From contig NZ_CP119421.1 of NCBI RefSeq assembly GCF_030506305.1, positions 3,922,501 to 3,986,500 on the forward strand: a DNA stretch of 64,000 nt. Reading direction: 5' to 3'. Below the pieces are notes generated by a model. It searched no databases and was not told the origin of the DNA. It saw nothing but the letters and a program-made list of their open reading frames with translations. Origin of the DNA: Porifericola rhodea (GTDB taxonomy: Bacteria; Bacteroidota; Bacteroidia; Cytophagales; Cyclobacteriaceae). This document shows positions 7,487 to 15,884 of the stretch, in pieces; the stretch's first letter is position 1, and each line of letters starts with the position of its first letter. The position numbers were made by a program, and so were the translations under genes.

Positions 7487-9667
7487 TTACTCCGCTACTC
7501 TACTAATACTAAGTGTAGTACCTTCAGTAAAATCAAACTGATCACTTTTTTTCAGCCAGTCCTTGTATTTTTTGAAGAGCTCATCGGAGAGTTTGCTATC
7601 GTTAAGATATAGGCTTTGGTTGTTTTGCTTATCAGAAATCTTAAAGCTATAACGTTCACCTTTTTTTACCAACCCGTCATTTATAAGCTCCTGATCTAAA
7701 GCCAGCACTGACTTCTCCATTAATTCTTCTTCTTTCTCCATCATTCGTTCATGCTCTTCCAACACTCGCGCTTGCGCTTCAAGTATACGCTCCTGTTCTT
7801 CCATAATTTTTTCCTGCTGCTTCATTTCTTCCTCCATAGCCTTTTCCTGTATTGCCATATGCTCTTCCTGCAATCTTTCATGTTCTTCCATCTGCCTTTC
7901 AAACAACTCCTGATGTGCTCTCAACTCTATTTGCTTTTCTTCCATCAGCTTCTGAATCATCCGCTCCTTTTCCTGTATCAGTTGGTTAAACTCTTTTTCT
8001 TTCTTACGCATTTTTTCCTCCAGCTCTCTTAACCTTTTCTGAATGGTAGTATCCTGCAAATATGAGAAATGATCAGTTTGCAAACTGTTTAGGTCTAATA
8101 CTGCTATGGTAGAGTCCACCCGAGCTAGTATTGGAGAGAGATGCGATAGCTCAGCCAGTTTTGCCAGTGAATCAAAACGCACACTTTTTAAAGTTACAAA
8201 GCTGTCATGAATATGGCTGTTTATATTTGGGAAACTATCTGGAAAGGCTGCTGAAAAGTCAGGAAAACTATCGGAATGATAATTCAAGCTAAGTGCAGGC
8301 CCATGACTAAATTGTTGCGCGTAAACTGTTGCCCTGTGTGCCTGAGCTATTATGCTATCCTGATGTACATGGATATAAGCAATTTTTGCCTCCAAATCTG
8401 TCGGTATGGTGTCAGAAAGATCAACATCTACAGATTCCTCAATATCAAGCACAGTTTCAATAGTTTCGTCCATCTCAATATCTTCTTCAATTATGATATC
8501 CAGATCAAGTTCCTCATCTATTTGTATGCTGGTATCTTGCGTAGCATAGGGATAATCCATAGTAATATGATCGTAAAAATTCCACACTTCGCTATGTCGG
8601 TAGGCGATACTATCGCCACTTGTACCCAGCAGTAGAACCATTACAATGGCCAGGCTTGAGGCTGCTAATCTTGCGGTCTGGTTACTTCTACGTTTTTCAG
8701 GCTGTAAAATACGCTCAATTCGCTGAAACAGATTCTCCTTTCCTCCGGTAATTGCCAATGCCATTTCTGCATTTCGCATTCTTACTTCTTCAACATTAGC
8801 CAGTGCTTTAGCATAAGTGAGGGAATCTCCTGCTAGGAGCACCGCCAAATCATCACAGCATTTCTCTCGCTCTTCGCGTATCAGCGAAGACATCCACCAT
8901 ACAGCCGGGTGGAAGAAGAATACAATCTCAAGTAAAGATTGTAGCATGTTAATCCAGTAGTCGCGACGATAAATATGTGCCAGTTCATGTGCAATAACCG
9001 CTTCCAACTGATCTTCTGGCAAACCACTTAGCATAGACGCCGGTATCAGGATGGCAGGCTTTAGGTGTCCGATCATCATGGGTACTTTGGCAATTTCTGA
9101 TCGCAAAAGCTTTATCTCCTGACGCATTTCCAGCTGACTGGCCATTTCCCGTAGTCGTTTCTGCCATCTTGGGCTCAGGGGTGCTACATTTTTCTTTTTT
9201 AGCCGGTTTACATAAAATAATGAACCTCCGAATTTTATTGAAAACAGGACAACACCCAGCATCCACGCACCTACTACCCATCGTATGTTCTGGTTTAAGA
9301 AAGATTGAACAACGCTGACCAAATCAGTGAGTTGCCAACTGGGAGCTTCAGCCTCCATGCTTTCTTCCGTTTCGTAAACCATTTGATAATCCAGTGCGGA
9401 AAGCGACTGTATTTCGCTAGCATTTGCTTTTATACTTTCCAAAGCAGGTTGCTGATAAAAGTAAAGGTCCAGAAAGGTAGCTGTAGAGAAAATAGTTGCA
9501 GATATAAGCGCAGTTACGCCTAAAATATATTTATGATTGGGACTTAGCTTGCTGGCAAAAGCTAAAATTAAATAAAGACAAAAGGCTATTAAACTGCTTT
9601 GCCAGATAGAGTGCAAGAGCGTCCAGCCGAGAGCTTCCATCAGATGGTCAAAAGTGAAAAGTTTCAT
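7487..9667 (-). CDS. BlaR1-like M56 family membrane metallopeptidase with C-terminal coiled coil
   Basis: A membrane metalloprotease of the M56/BlaR1 family, the usual partner of BlaI repressors, which it inactivates by cleavage after a signal. Membrane segments lie near residues 12-30, 37-55, 130-150 and 245-265. The zinc motif HELAH is at 227-231, followed by the family-typical HPAVWWMSSLIREEREKCCD. A further membrane segment is near 335-352 (LAASSLAIVMVLLLGTSGD). Instead of a beta-lactam sensor, the C-terminal half carries an Asp/Ile-rich acidic stretch (380-425) and then a long Glu/Met/Gln/Lys coiled coil (about 555-660). The start overlaps the blaI-type stop by four bases (ATGA), so the two are translationally coupled. 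The signal it senses is unknown. Confidence 0.88.
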   Translation of the reverse strand: MKLFTFDHLMEALGWTLLHSIWQSSLIAFCLYLILAFASKLSPNHKYILGVTALISATIFSTATFLDLYFYQQPALESIKANASEIQSLSALDYQMVYETEESMEAEAPSWQLTDLVSVVQSFLNQNIRWVVGAWMLGVVLFSIKFGGSLFYVNRLKKKNVAPLSPRWQKRLREMASQLEMRQEIKLLRSEIAKVPMMIGHLKPAILIPASMLSGLPEDQLEAVIAHELAHIYRRDYWINMLQSLLEIVFFFHPAVWWMSSLIREEREKCCDDLAVLLAGDSLTYAKALANVEEVRMRNAEMALAITGGKENLFQRIERILQPEKRRSNQTARLAASSLAIVMVLLLGTSGDSIAYRHSEVWNFYDHITMDYPYATQDTSIQIDEELDLDIIIEEDIEMDETIETVLDIEESVDVDLSDTIPTDLEAKIAYIHVHQDSIIAQAHRATVYAQQFSHGPALSLNYHSDSFPDFSAAFPDSFPNINSHIHDSFVTLKSVRFDSLAKLAELSHLSPILARVDSTIAVLDLNSLQTDHFSYLQDTTIQKRLRELEEKMRKKEKEFNQLIQEKERMIQKLMEEKQIELRAHQELFERQMEEHERLQEEHMAIQEKAMEEEMKQQEKIMEEQERILEAQARVLEEHERMMEKEEELMEKSVLALDQELINDGLVKKGERYSFKISDKQNNQSLYLNDSKLSDELFKKYKDWLKKSDQFDFTEGTTLSISRVAE

Positions 9668-10059
9668 TGTTCGCCTCCTTCCAGTTTGTTGATAAGTGCT
9701 TTAATTTTCTGAAGTTCTGCCTTTGAAGTTTTTCGGTTGCCTAAAGCCTGCATCACCAGATTCATGGCTGAACCGCCAAAAGCGCTATCCATAAAACGAT
9801 CCAGCAACATCTGCTGGGTAACTTCCTGCTTTAAACTGGCTTCATAAATATGGCTTCTGCTTTTTTCGTTACGACTAAGCATGCCTTTTTGGACCATATT
9901 CTGCATGTTTTTAAGCGTAGTCGTATAGCCAATGTCACGTTTTTCGGCTAGCTTGTCGTGTACCTCTCGTACTGTAGCGGGGCCATCTTGCCAGAGAACC
10001 TGAAGTATCTCCAGTTCGGCCTCGGTGGGTTTAGGAGTATTGCTGTCTTTTGCTTTCAT
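9664..10059 (-). CDS. BlaI/MecI/CopY-type winged-helix repressor
   Basis: A 131-residue transcriptional repressor of the BlaI/MecI/Penicillinase-repressor family. A winged-helix DNA-binding domain occupies about residues 10-80 (PTEAELEILQVLWQDGPATV, then TTLKNMQNMVQKGMLSR), followed by a helical dimerisation tail. The family binds short inverted repeats as dimers and is released by proteolysis, here presumably by the co-transcribed M56 peptidase. Three inverted repeats of the form TACGA-N6-TCGTA lie directly upstream of its ATG, so it almost certainly represses its own operon. Reading is on the minus strand, and the stop overlaps the M56 start. There is no reason to link it to beta-lactam resistance specifically. 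Confidence 0.93.
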   Translation of the reverse strand: MKAKDSNTPKPTEAELEILQVLWQDGPATVREVHDKLAEKRDIGYTTTLKNMQNMVQKGMLSRNEKSRSHIYEASLKQEVTQQMLLDRFMDSAFGGSAMNLVMQALGNRKTSKAELQKIKALINKLEGGEQ

Positions 10060-10065
10060 AATTAC

Positions 10066-10081
10066 TACGATTAGTATCGTA
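10066..10081. promoter_or_regulatory. BlaI-type operator 1
   Basis: TACGA-TTAGTA-TCGTA is an inverted repeat with 5-bp arms and a 6-base spacer; the inner bases extend the symmetry. It lies 6 bases upstream of the repressor ATG and is the first of three similar sites. Confidence 0.8.
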
Positions 10082-10092
10082 CTTCAATAATA

Positions 10093-10108
10093 TACGATAT
10101 TTGTCGTA
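10093..10108. promoter_or_regulatory. BlaI-type operator 2
   Basis: TACGA-TATTTG-TCGTA has the same arms and spacer as operator 1 and starts 27 bases from it. Confidence 0.8.
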
Positions 10109-10122
10109 CTTGCAAATTGGTA

Positions 10123-10138
10123 TACGATTATTTTCGTA
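10123..10138. promoter_or_regulatory. BlaI-type operator 3
   Basis: TACGA-TTATTT-TCGTA has the same arms and spacer and starts 30 bases from operator 2. The three sites probably cover the promoter of the repressor-peptidase operon. Confidence 0.78.
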
Positions 10139-10289
10139 CTTAAAGATATATATTCTTGTCAAGTATTTGATTTTGAGAGTATTAATTATTTGTTGATATC
10201 TTCTCCAGAAATAGTTTAATTCGCACTTCTCTTATTAGACTTTAGCCTCAAAAAAGTCTTCACAATCTTTTTTTAATTAATACCCGAGA

Positions 10290-12782
10290 ATGAACAGAAA
10301 AAAAATCAACTTCCTGACCTTATGTTTTTGCGTCTTTTTGGCAAGTTGTTCGGTTTTTAACCGTTCATCTTCTAAAAAAGGAGCAGAGTCAGCAGCTCCC
10401 GAAGAAAAGAAAAAAGGTGAGTTTACTGCCTATGATGAGGTAGTCACCGATAAAGCAGAGTCTGACAGTGGGCTGTTTGTGGTTCATAAAGTAGATGGCA
10501 ACTATTATTTTGAACTACCAGACACGCTTCTGGAAAGAGAGATACTGCTGGTAAGTCGTATTTCGGGAGTAACGCCGAACCTGAGCTTCGGGGGGGCTGG
10601 TATGAAAGCACGCTCTCAGCAGGTTATCAGGTTTGAGCGTAAAGAAAAGAAAATATACATGCGCCACGTATCTTATACAGATGTGGCCGATATGGATAAG
10701 CCCATCTATCAGTCAGTTAAAAACAATAACTTTGAACCAGTTATTCAAAGCTTTGCTATTGAAACCATCAGCGAAGACTCCAGTGCTGTACTAATCAAGG
10801 TTAATGACTTTTTTACCAGCGATATTCCAATTATCAGCGCTCTAAATGATAGCCAGCGCAAAAAATTTAAAGTTAAAAGGCTGGATGGAGGGCGAAGCTT
10901 TATACAGCATATCCATAGCTACCCCAGAAATCTGGAAATACGCCACGTACTTACTTACGATGCCGATGCTCCTCCCGCAGATACCGAAGCTGGTACATTA
11001 TCCTTGGAGATGAACCAGTCTATGATACTGCTACCGGATAATCCTATGCGCCCTCGTCTGGCAGATGACAGAGTAGGTTACTTTAGTATAGAGCAGTATG
11101 ACTATGGTCTGGATAAGCAGAAGGCTTTTCAGCGCGAGTATATTACCCGTTGGAAACTGGTACCTAAAGATGAGGAGGCTTATGCCCGCGGAGAACTCGT
11201 AGAGCCTGTGGAGCCTATCGTGTATTATCTGGATCCGGCTACTCCTATGGAGTGGAGACCATACCTTAAGAAGGGAATAGAAGACTGGCAAAAAGCATTT
11301 GAAGCAGCAGGCTTTAAAAATGCGATTATCGCCAAAGACCCACCCAGCAAGGAAGAAGATCCTGAATTTAGCCCGGAAGATGTGCGCTACTCAGTAATTC
11401 GCTACATTACTACACCTATACAAAATGCGCAGGGACCTCATGTGCATGACCCCCGTACCGGCCAGATTCTGGAAAGCGACATTTTATGGTACCATAACGT
11501 GATGAACCTCTTGCGCAACTGGTATCTTATACAAACTGCTGCCTCTAATCCTGAAGCTCGTAAAGTAGAGTTTGAGCAGGAACTGATGGGAGAGCTTATT
11601 CGCTTTGTAGCAGCTCACGAGGTAGGACATACACTAGGTTTACCGCATAACTGGGGCTCTAGCCACGCTTATCCGGTAGACTCTTTGCGTTCTCCTTCTT
11701 TTACAGCTAAGTATGGTACTGCACCTTCTATTATGGACTATGCCCGCTTCAACTACATTGCGCAGCCAGAAGATGGAGTAACAGATTTCTTCCCTCAGGT
11801 AGGTGAGTACGATGACTGGTCAATTAAATGGGGCTATACTTACTTTCCTGATAGCGACTCTCCGGAAGATGATAAGGAAGTACTGGACGAATGGGTGAAA
11901 GAAAGAGCTGACGATCCGGCCTACTTCTACGGACGCCAATCCGGGGCTAAAATTGACCCTCGCTCTCAAAACGAAGATTTAGGAGACGATGCTGTAAAAG
12001 CTAGCGGTTATGGCCTTGCTAATTTAAAGCGGATAGTTCCTGAACTGCTAGAGTGGACTTATCGTGAAGACGAAACTTTTGATGAGCTAAAAGAAATCTA
12101 TGAGCAGGTTATTGTGCAGTGGTACCGCTACATGGGCCATGTAACTAAGAATGTTGGTGGTGTATACGAAAACCATAAAACTTATGGGCAGGAAGGGACT
12201 GTTTACGAAGTGGTTGCTAAAGAAGACCAGAAAAGAGCGATGGACTTTTTAGTAGAACATGCTTTTGAAACGCCTGAGTGGATGATAGACCAGGAAATAT
12301 TAAACAGAATAGAACATGCCGGTGCACTGGATAGAGTGCGTAAATTTCAGGAAAATGTACTGAAAGATTTGCTAGCCCCTCAGCGCCTGGCACGTCAACT
12401 GGAGGCAGAAGCACTTAGTGGAGGCAATACTTATACCGCGCTGGAAATGATGGATGACCTACGCGAGGGTATCTGGTCTGAGGTTTACAGGAGGCGTAAT
12501 ATAGACCCTTATCGCAGAAATCTGCAAAGAGCTTATCTGGAGCGTATGGCTTATATGCTTAACAATGAGATCGGCAGTATGTCTAGTGGTTTTAAAGCTT
12601 ACTTCGGCTGGACAGACGTAGATGTTAGCCAGTCTGATATCAGGGCGATTGTGCGGGAAGAGCTTAATATGCTACAGGAGGATATTGGCAAGGCGCTTCG
12701 CAGAAACAACAACAGAGAAACCAGAGTACATCTGGATGATGTTCTTTACCGGATAGAAAAAATACTAGACAAGGAAGACTAA
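10290..12782 (+). CDS. Large zinc metalloprotease lipoprotein (DUF5117/DUF4953 type)
   Basis: An 830-residue exported protein with a lipoprotein signal peptide (lipobox LASC, Cys20), so it is probably anchored in the periplasm or outer membrane. The extended zinc motif HEVGHTLGLPH is at 443-453, with the metzincin-like third histidine and a downstream SIMDY turn. The N-terminal region (about 45-290) and the region around the active site resemble the DUF5118, DUF5117 and DUF4953 domains that occur together in Bacteroidota zinc-dependent metalloproteases. Substrate and role are unknown. It is transcribed alone, away from the BlaI-M56 pair and divergent from it across about 230 bases that include the three operators, so regulation by BlaI is possible but not shown. 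Confidence 0.88.
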   Translation: MNRKKINFLTLCFCVFLASCSVFNRSSSKKGAESAAPEEKKKGEFTAYDEVVTDKAESDSGLFVVHKVDGNYYFELPDTLLEREILLVSRISGVTPNLSFGGAGMKARSQQVIRFERKEKKIYMRHVSYTDVADMDKPIYQSVKNNNFEPVIQSFAIETISEDSSAVLIKVNDFFTSDIPIISALNDSQRKKFKVKRLDGGRSFIQHIHSYPRNLEIRHVLTYDADAPPADTEAGTLSLEMNQSMILLPDNPMRPRLADDRVGYFSIEQYDYGLDKQKAFQREYITRWKLVPKDEEAYARGELVEPVEPIVYYLDPATPMEWRPYLKKGIEDWQKAFEAAGFKNAIIAKDPPSKEEDPEFSPEDVRYSVIRYITTPIQNAQGPHVHDPRTGQILESDILWYHNVMNLLRNWYLIQTAASNPEARKVEFEQELMGELIRFVAAHEVGHTLGLPHNWGSSHAYPVDSLRSPSFTAKYGTAPSIMDYARFNYIAQPEDGVTDFFPQVGEYDDWSIKWGYTYFPDSDSPEDDKEVLDEWVKERADDPAYFYGRQSGAKIDPRSQNEDLGDDAVKASGYGLANLKRIVPELLEWTYREDETFDELKEIYEQVIVQWYRYMGHVTKNVGGVYENHKTYGQEGTVYEVVAKEDQKRAMDFLVEHAFETPEWMIDQEILNRIEHAGALDRVRKFQENVLKDLLAPQRLARQLEAEALSGGNTYTALEMMDDLREGIWSEVYRRRNIDPYRRNLQRAYLERMAYMLNNEIGSMSSGFKAYFGWTDVDVSQSDIRAIVREELNMLQEDIGKALRRNNNRETRVHLDDVLYRIEKILDKED

Positions 12783-12790
12783 AACTAAGG

Positions 12791-12817
12791 AGGTGCCTGC
12801 AAGGGCACCTTTTTTTG
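12791..12817 (+). terminator. Rho-independent terminator after the metalloprotease gene
   Basis: AGGTGCC-TGCAAG-GGCACCT followed by a run of eight T residues, nine bases after the stop. Confidence 0.9.
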
Positions 12818-12828
12818 TTTTAAAGAAG

Positions 12829-13197
12829 TTACCTCAGCAGAAAAGCCGACAAATTACGAGCCTCATTAGTCACCTGTAATTTGCTTTGCATAGGAAAAGG
12901 GGAGTATGCCTGAGCAGTTTCGTTAATACTTTTGATGGATGAAGAATCGTTTTCGTCAAAAAGCCAGATACCTACCATTTCTTTACCCCGATGCCTTAGT
13001 GTGGCACCCACCAGAGTATATTGTTTATCGTCTTCTACCTTTTGAGCAGCTACATTGGTAGGATGCACATTTGTACTCAGACTCATGCTTACCGCCTCAA
13101 TCTGGAAATCGGTAGGCGCGATAATTTTGGTAGAATCAAAATCTTTACAGGCCGAAATTGAAAAAATGAGGGTCAGAAAAAGTAGTAGTCGCTGCAT
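12829..13197 (-). CDS. Small hypothetical lipoprotein
   Basis: A 122-residue protein with a clear lipoprotein signal peptide (hydrophobic stretch LLLFLTLIFS, lipobox SISAC, Cys17). The mature part is about 105 residues, mixed polar, with no motif I recognise. A short segment YTLVGATLRHRGKEMVGIWLF suggests a beta-sheet core. It is convergent with the large metalloprotease gene and lies just past its terminator. It stands alone, so no function can be inferred from neighbours. Confidence 0.65.
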   Translation of the reverse strand: MQRLLLFLTLIFSISACKDFDSTKIIAPTDFQIEAVSMSLSTNVHPTNVAAQKVEDDKQYTLVGATLRHRGKEMVGIWLFDENDSSSIKSINETAQAYSPFPMQSKLQVTNEARNLSAFLLR

Positions 13198-13461
13198 AAA
13201 ACTTGAATTTACTTGATTGAACGGATGCTTCGGCTTTCTGTTGTTGCTGAGAAGGCATGTTTAATACTACATCTTCATCAGTAGCCTGCAGACATACTTA
13301 TGCAACGATAATCAACTGTAGCAAGATTAGCAAGAACGATAATAATGATAAAACCTTAGACTGAAATGTTACTACAGAATTTCACATTTAAACTCAAACT
13401 ACTGAAAAACAGCTGTCATGAACAGAGCGCATTTTCAAGAGAAGGTAATAACACCAAAATG

Positions 13462-15858
13462 TTATTCATACCTCAGCGACCTGGCGGGATTTGCGAATGC
13501 TGCTTTTATAGTTTGTATGCTTACCGTAATTACCGCAATGAGCAGTACAATTATTAATGGACTACCAAGCACCCAGAAGCTCATCTTTATACGGCTCGCG
13601 TAACCATCCAGCCAGGCCTGAAGGGCAATATAGGCCAAGGGTAAAGCAATAATACTGGCTAGCAAAACCAGTTTGATATAATCCTGAGAAAGTAAGCGGA
13701 CTATTTGTGCCACGGAAGCACCTAATACCTTACGCACCCCAATTTCTTTGGTGCGCTGAACAATGGTGAAAGAAGATAATCCAAACAGTCCCAGGCATGC
13801 AATGAAAATCGCTAAACTTGAGAAAATGCCAATCACTTGCCCAAACTGAGTGTCAGCGCGATACTGCTGATCGTACTTTTCATCCAGAAAAAAGTAATTA
13901 AAAGCATTATCAGGAAATACCCTCTGCCATACTTCTTCTATTTCGGCCAGCCTCTGCTGCATATGCTGCGAGTTTAGCTTCATAGTAAAATAGCTACCAG
14001 TAGTTAAGTATGGGAAAATCATAGGCAGATGCGCTTCTTTGGGAGAACGCTGATGATAATTTTTAATGACTCCAATAATAGTATTGGCATCTCCACCGGC
14101 AGTAATTTGATCACCTACGGCTTCTGTGGCACTGGAAAAACCCAAAGTTTTTACCGCTTCTTCATTAATAATGACCTGTCTGCTATAATCCCCCTGCCTA
14201 TCAAAGTTTCTACCTTCAATAAGCTCAATATTCATGAGCGGGATAAAGTCCTCATCAATACGAATAATATAATAGTTGTATCCGTTTGCTTCCTCATCAC
14301 CTACTCTTTGTATACCCGTTGTAGTGCTCAACTCATGTAAACTCAAGCCGGGTAAAGACTCAGAGAGAGCTACTTCTTCTATTTCTGTTTCCCTGATCAG
14401 CTCATTTTTAAAGCTGATATATGATGTGTAGTAAAGTGAGTCATCTACATTTAAGAGCGGGGTATGTAGAGCCAGTGTCTGCTTCACATTTACGCCAAGA
14501 TCCTGATCGCGCAAATGTTTAATCTGTAAATAAACAGTGATAGTACCAGCCAGAAGAGCGATAGTAGCCGCAAATTGAGCTACTACCAGGCCCTTACGAA
14601 GCCATTGTCCGTGAGTAGAAGTTTTCAGTTTGCCTTTAAGCACCATAACCGGACGAAAAGAAGACAATACCAATGCGGGGTAAAGCCCCGATACTACTGC
14701 TCCGATCCCAAGTATGCTAAGCACCAGATACCAGAAATAAGGGTCTTGCACTACGTTGAGTGGCAGCGGTTGACCGGCAATATCTCTAAAAGCAGGAAGG
14801 CTCAGTTGCAATAGTGTAAGAGCAATGGTGCTGGCGAGTAAACATACGATAAAAGACTCCAGCATAAACTGAGTAATGAGTTGAGCACGGGCAGAGCCCA
14901 TAACTTTTCTGATACCTACTTCGCGAGATCTCTCAATAGCTCGGGCAGTAGATAGATTTATGTAGTTTACCCATGCGATAATAATAATGAATATCGCAAT
15001 AATCAGTAGGGTATACACTACTTCTGCTTTACCGTTTACTTCAGGCTCAAATGTTTTATGAGAATAAAGGTGTATGTCGTTAATAGGTTCGGCTACAAAA
15101 ATATCACCATCAATTTTATCTTCAAGGCTTCTGGAAAGTGCCAAAAGTTTATCATTAAAAGCTGTTAAATCTGTACCTTCTTGCATGAGCAGGTATGTGT
15201 ATTCATTGTTTCCACTCCACCCATATTTTTCATACCACTCCCACATTTTGTTGATCGTCGTATGAGAAAGTAAAAAATTGAACTTCAGGTGAGTATTAGG
15301 AGGGAGGTCTTCCATTACTCCGGAAATCTGGTACAATTCATTATTTAGCTCAATAGCTTCTCCAACCACATTTGCTTTACCAAAATACTTGATAGCTGTG
15401 CTCACGTTTAGTACCACCTGATGCGGAGCTACCAATGCGGTTTGAGGGTCACCATAACGTAGTGGGTAAGTAAAAACCTGAAAAACCGTTGAGTCAGCAA
15501 AATAGACCTGATCTTCATAAAACCTGCTGTCGCCTACTTTTACTTCCTGCACCTCATTATGGAACATCCTGACAAAGTTGAGTACTTCAGGAAACTTTTC
15601 TTTGAGCATAGGGGCCAGGGGGCCATAGGTTTCGCAGTCGGTCACGACATATTCAGAACCATTGTAAAGGTCTAAGGTAACTCTATAAATGTTATCAGCA
15701 TGCTCATGAGAGTTTTCATAGCTTAGTTCAAAACGTACATAATGTATAATCAACAGGCACGCGGCCATACCTATAGCCAACCCTAAAATGTTGATAAAGC
15801 TAAATATCTTATTCTTCAGTAGGTTTCGGTATGCAATCTTGATGTAATTTTTGAGCAT
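13462..15858 (-). CDS. FtsX/MacB-type ABC transporter permease
   Basis: A 798-residue permease of the Bacteroidota class with two MacB periplasmic core domains and two FtsX domains. TM1 is at about 18-40, followed by a periplasmic core (about 50-260) and the first FtsX block of three TMs (about 285-415). TM5 (WLRKGLVVAQFAATIALLAG) begins near 425, followed by a second core domain and a second FtsX block (about 680-790), ending in the typical ANPARSLRYE. Such permeases couple a cytoplasmic ATPase to export or mechanical work across the envelope. No ATPase is adjacent. It lies 26 bases downstream of a paralogous permease in the same direction, so the two form an operon, probably controlled by the divergent NtrC/kinase pair. 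Confidence 0.88.
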   Translation of the reverse strand: MLKNYIKIAYRNLLKNKIFSFINILGLAIGMAACLLIIHYVRFELSYENSHEHADNIYRVTLDLYNGSEYVVTDCETYGPLAPMLKEKFPEVLNFVRMFHNEVQEVKVGDSRFYEDQVYFADSTVFQVFTYPLRYGDPQTALVAPHQVVLNVSTAIKYFGKANVVGEAIELNNELYQISGVMEDLPPNTHLKFNFLLSHTTINKMWEWYEKYGWSGNNEYTYLLMQEGTDLTAFNDKLLALSRSLEDKIDGDIFVAEPINDIHLYSHKTFEPEVNGKAEVVYTLLIIAIFIIIIAWVNYINLSTARAIERSREVGIRKVMGSARAQLITQFMLESFIVCLLASTIALTLLQLSLPAFRDIAGQPLPLNVVQDPYFWYLVLSILGIGAVVSGLYPALVLSSFRPVMVLKGKLKTSTHGQWLRKGLVVAQFAATIALLAGTITVYLQIKHLRDQDLGVNVKQTLALHTPLLNVDDSLYYTSYISFKNELIRETEIEEVALSESLPGLSLHELSTTTGIQRVGDEEANGYNYYIIRIDEDFIPLMNIELIEGRNFDRQGDYSRQVIINEEAVKTLGFSSATEAVGDQITAGGDANTIIGVIKNYHQRSPKEAHLPMIFPYLTTGSYFTMKLNSQHMQQRLAEIEEVWQRVFPDNAFNYFFLDEKYDQQYRADTQFGQVIGIFSSLAIFIACLGLFGLSSFTIVQRTKEIGVRKVLGASVAQIVRLLSQDYIKLVLLASIIALPLAYIALQAWLDGYASRIKMSFWVLGSPLIIVLLIAVITVSIQTIKAAFANPARSLRYE

Positions 15859-15884
15859 GGAGAAGTGCGTATGAGGTGAGTAAT

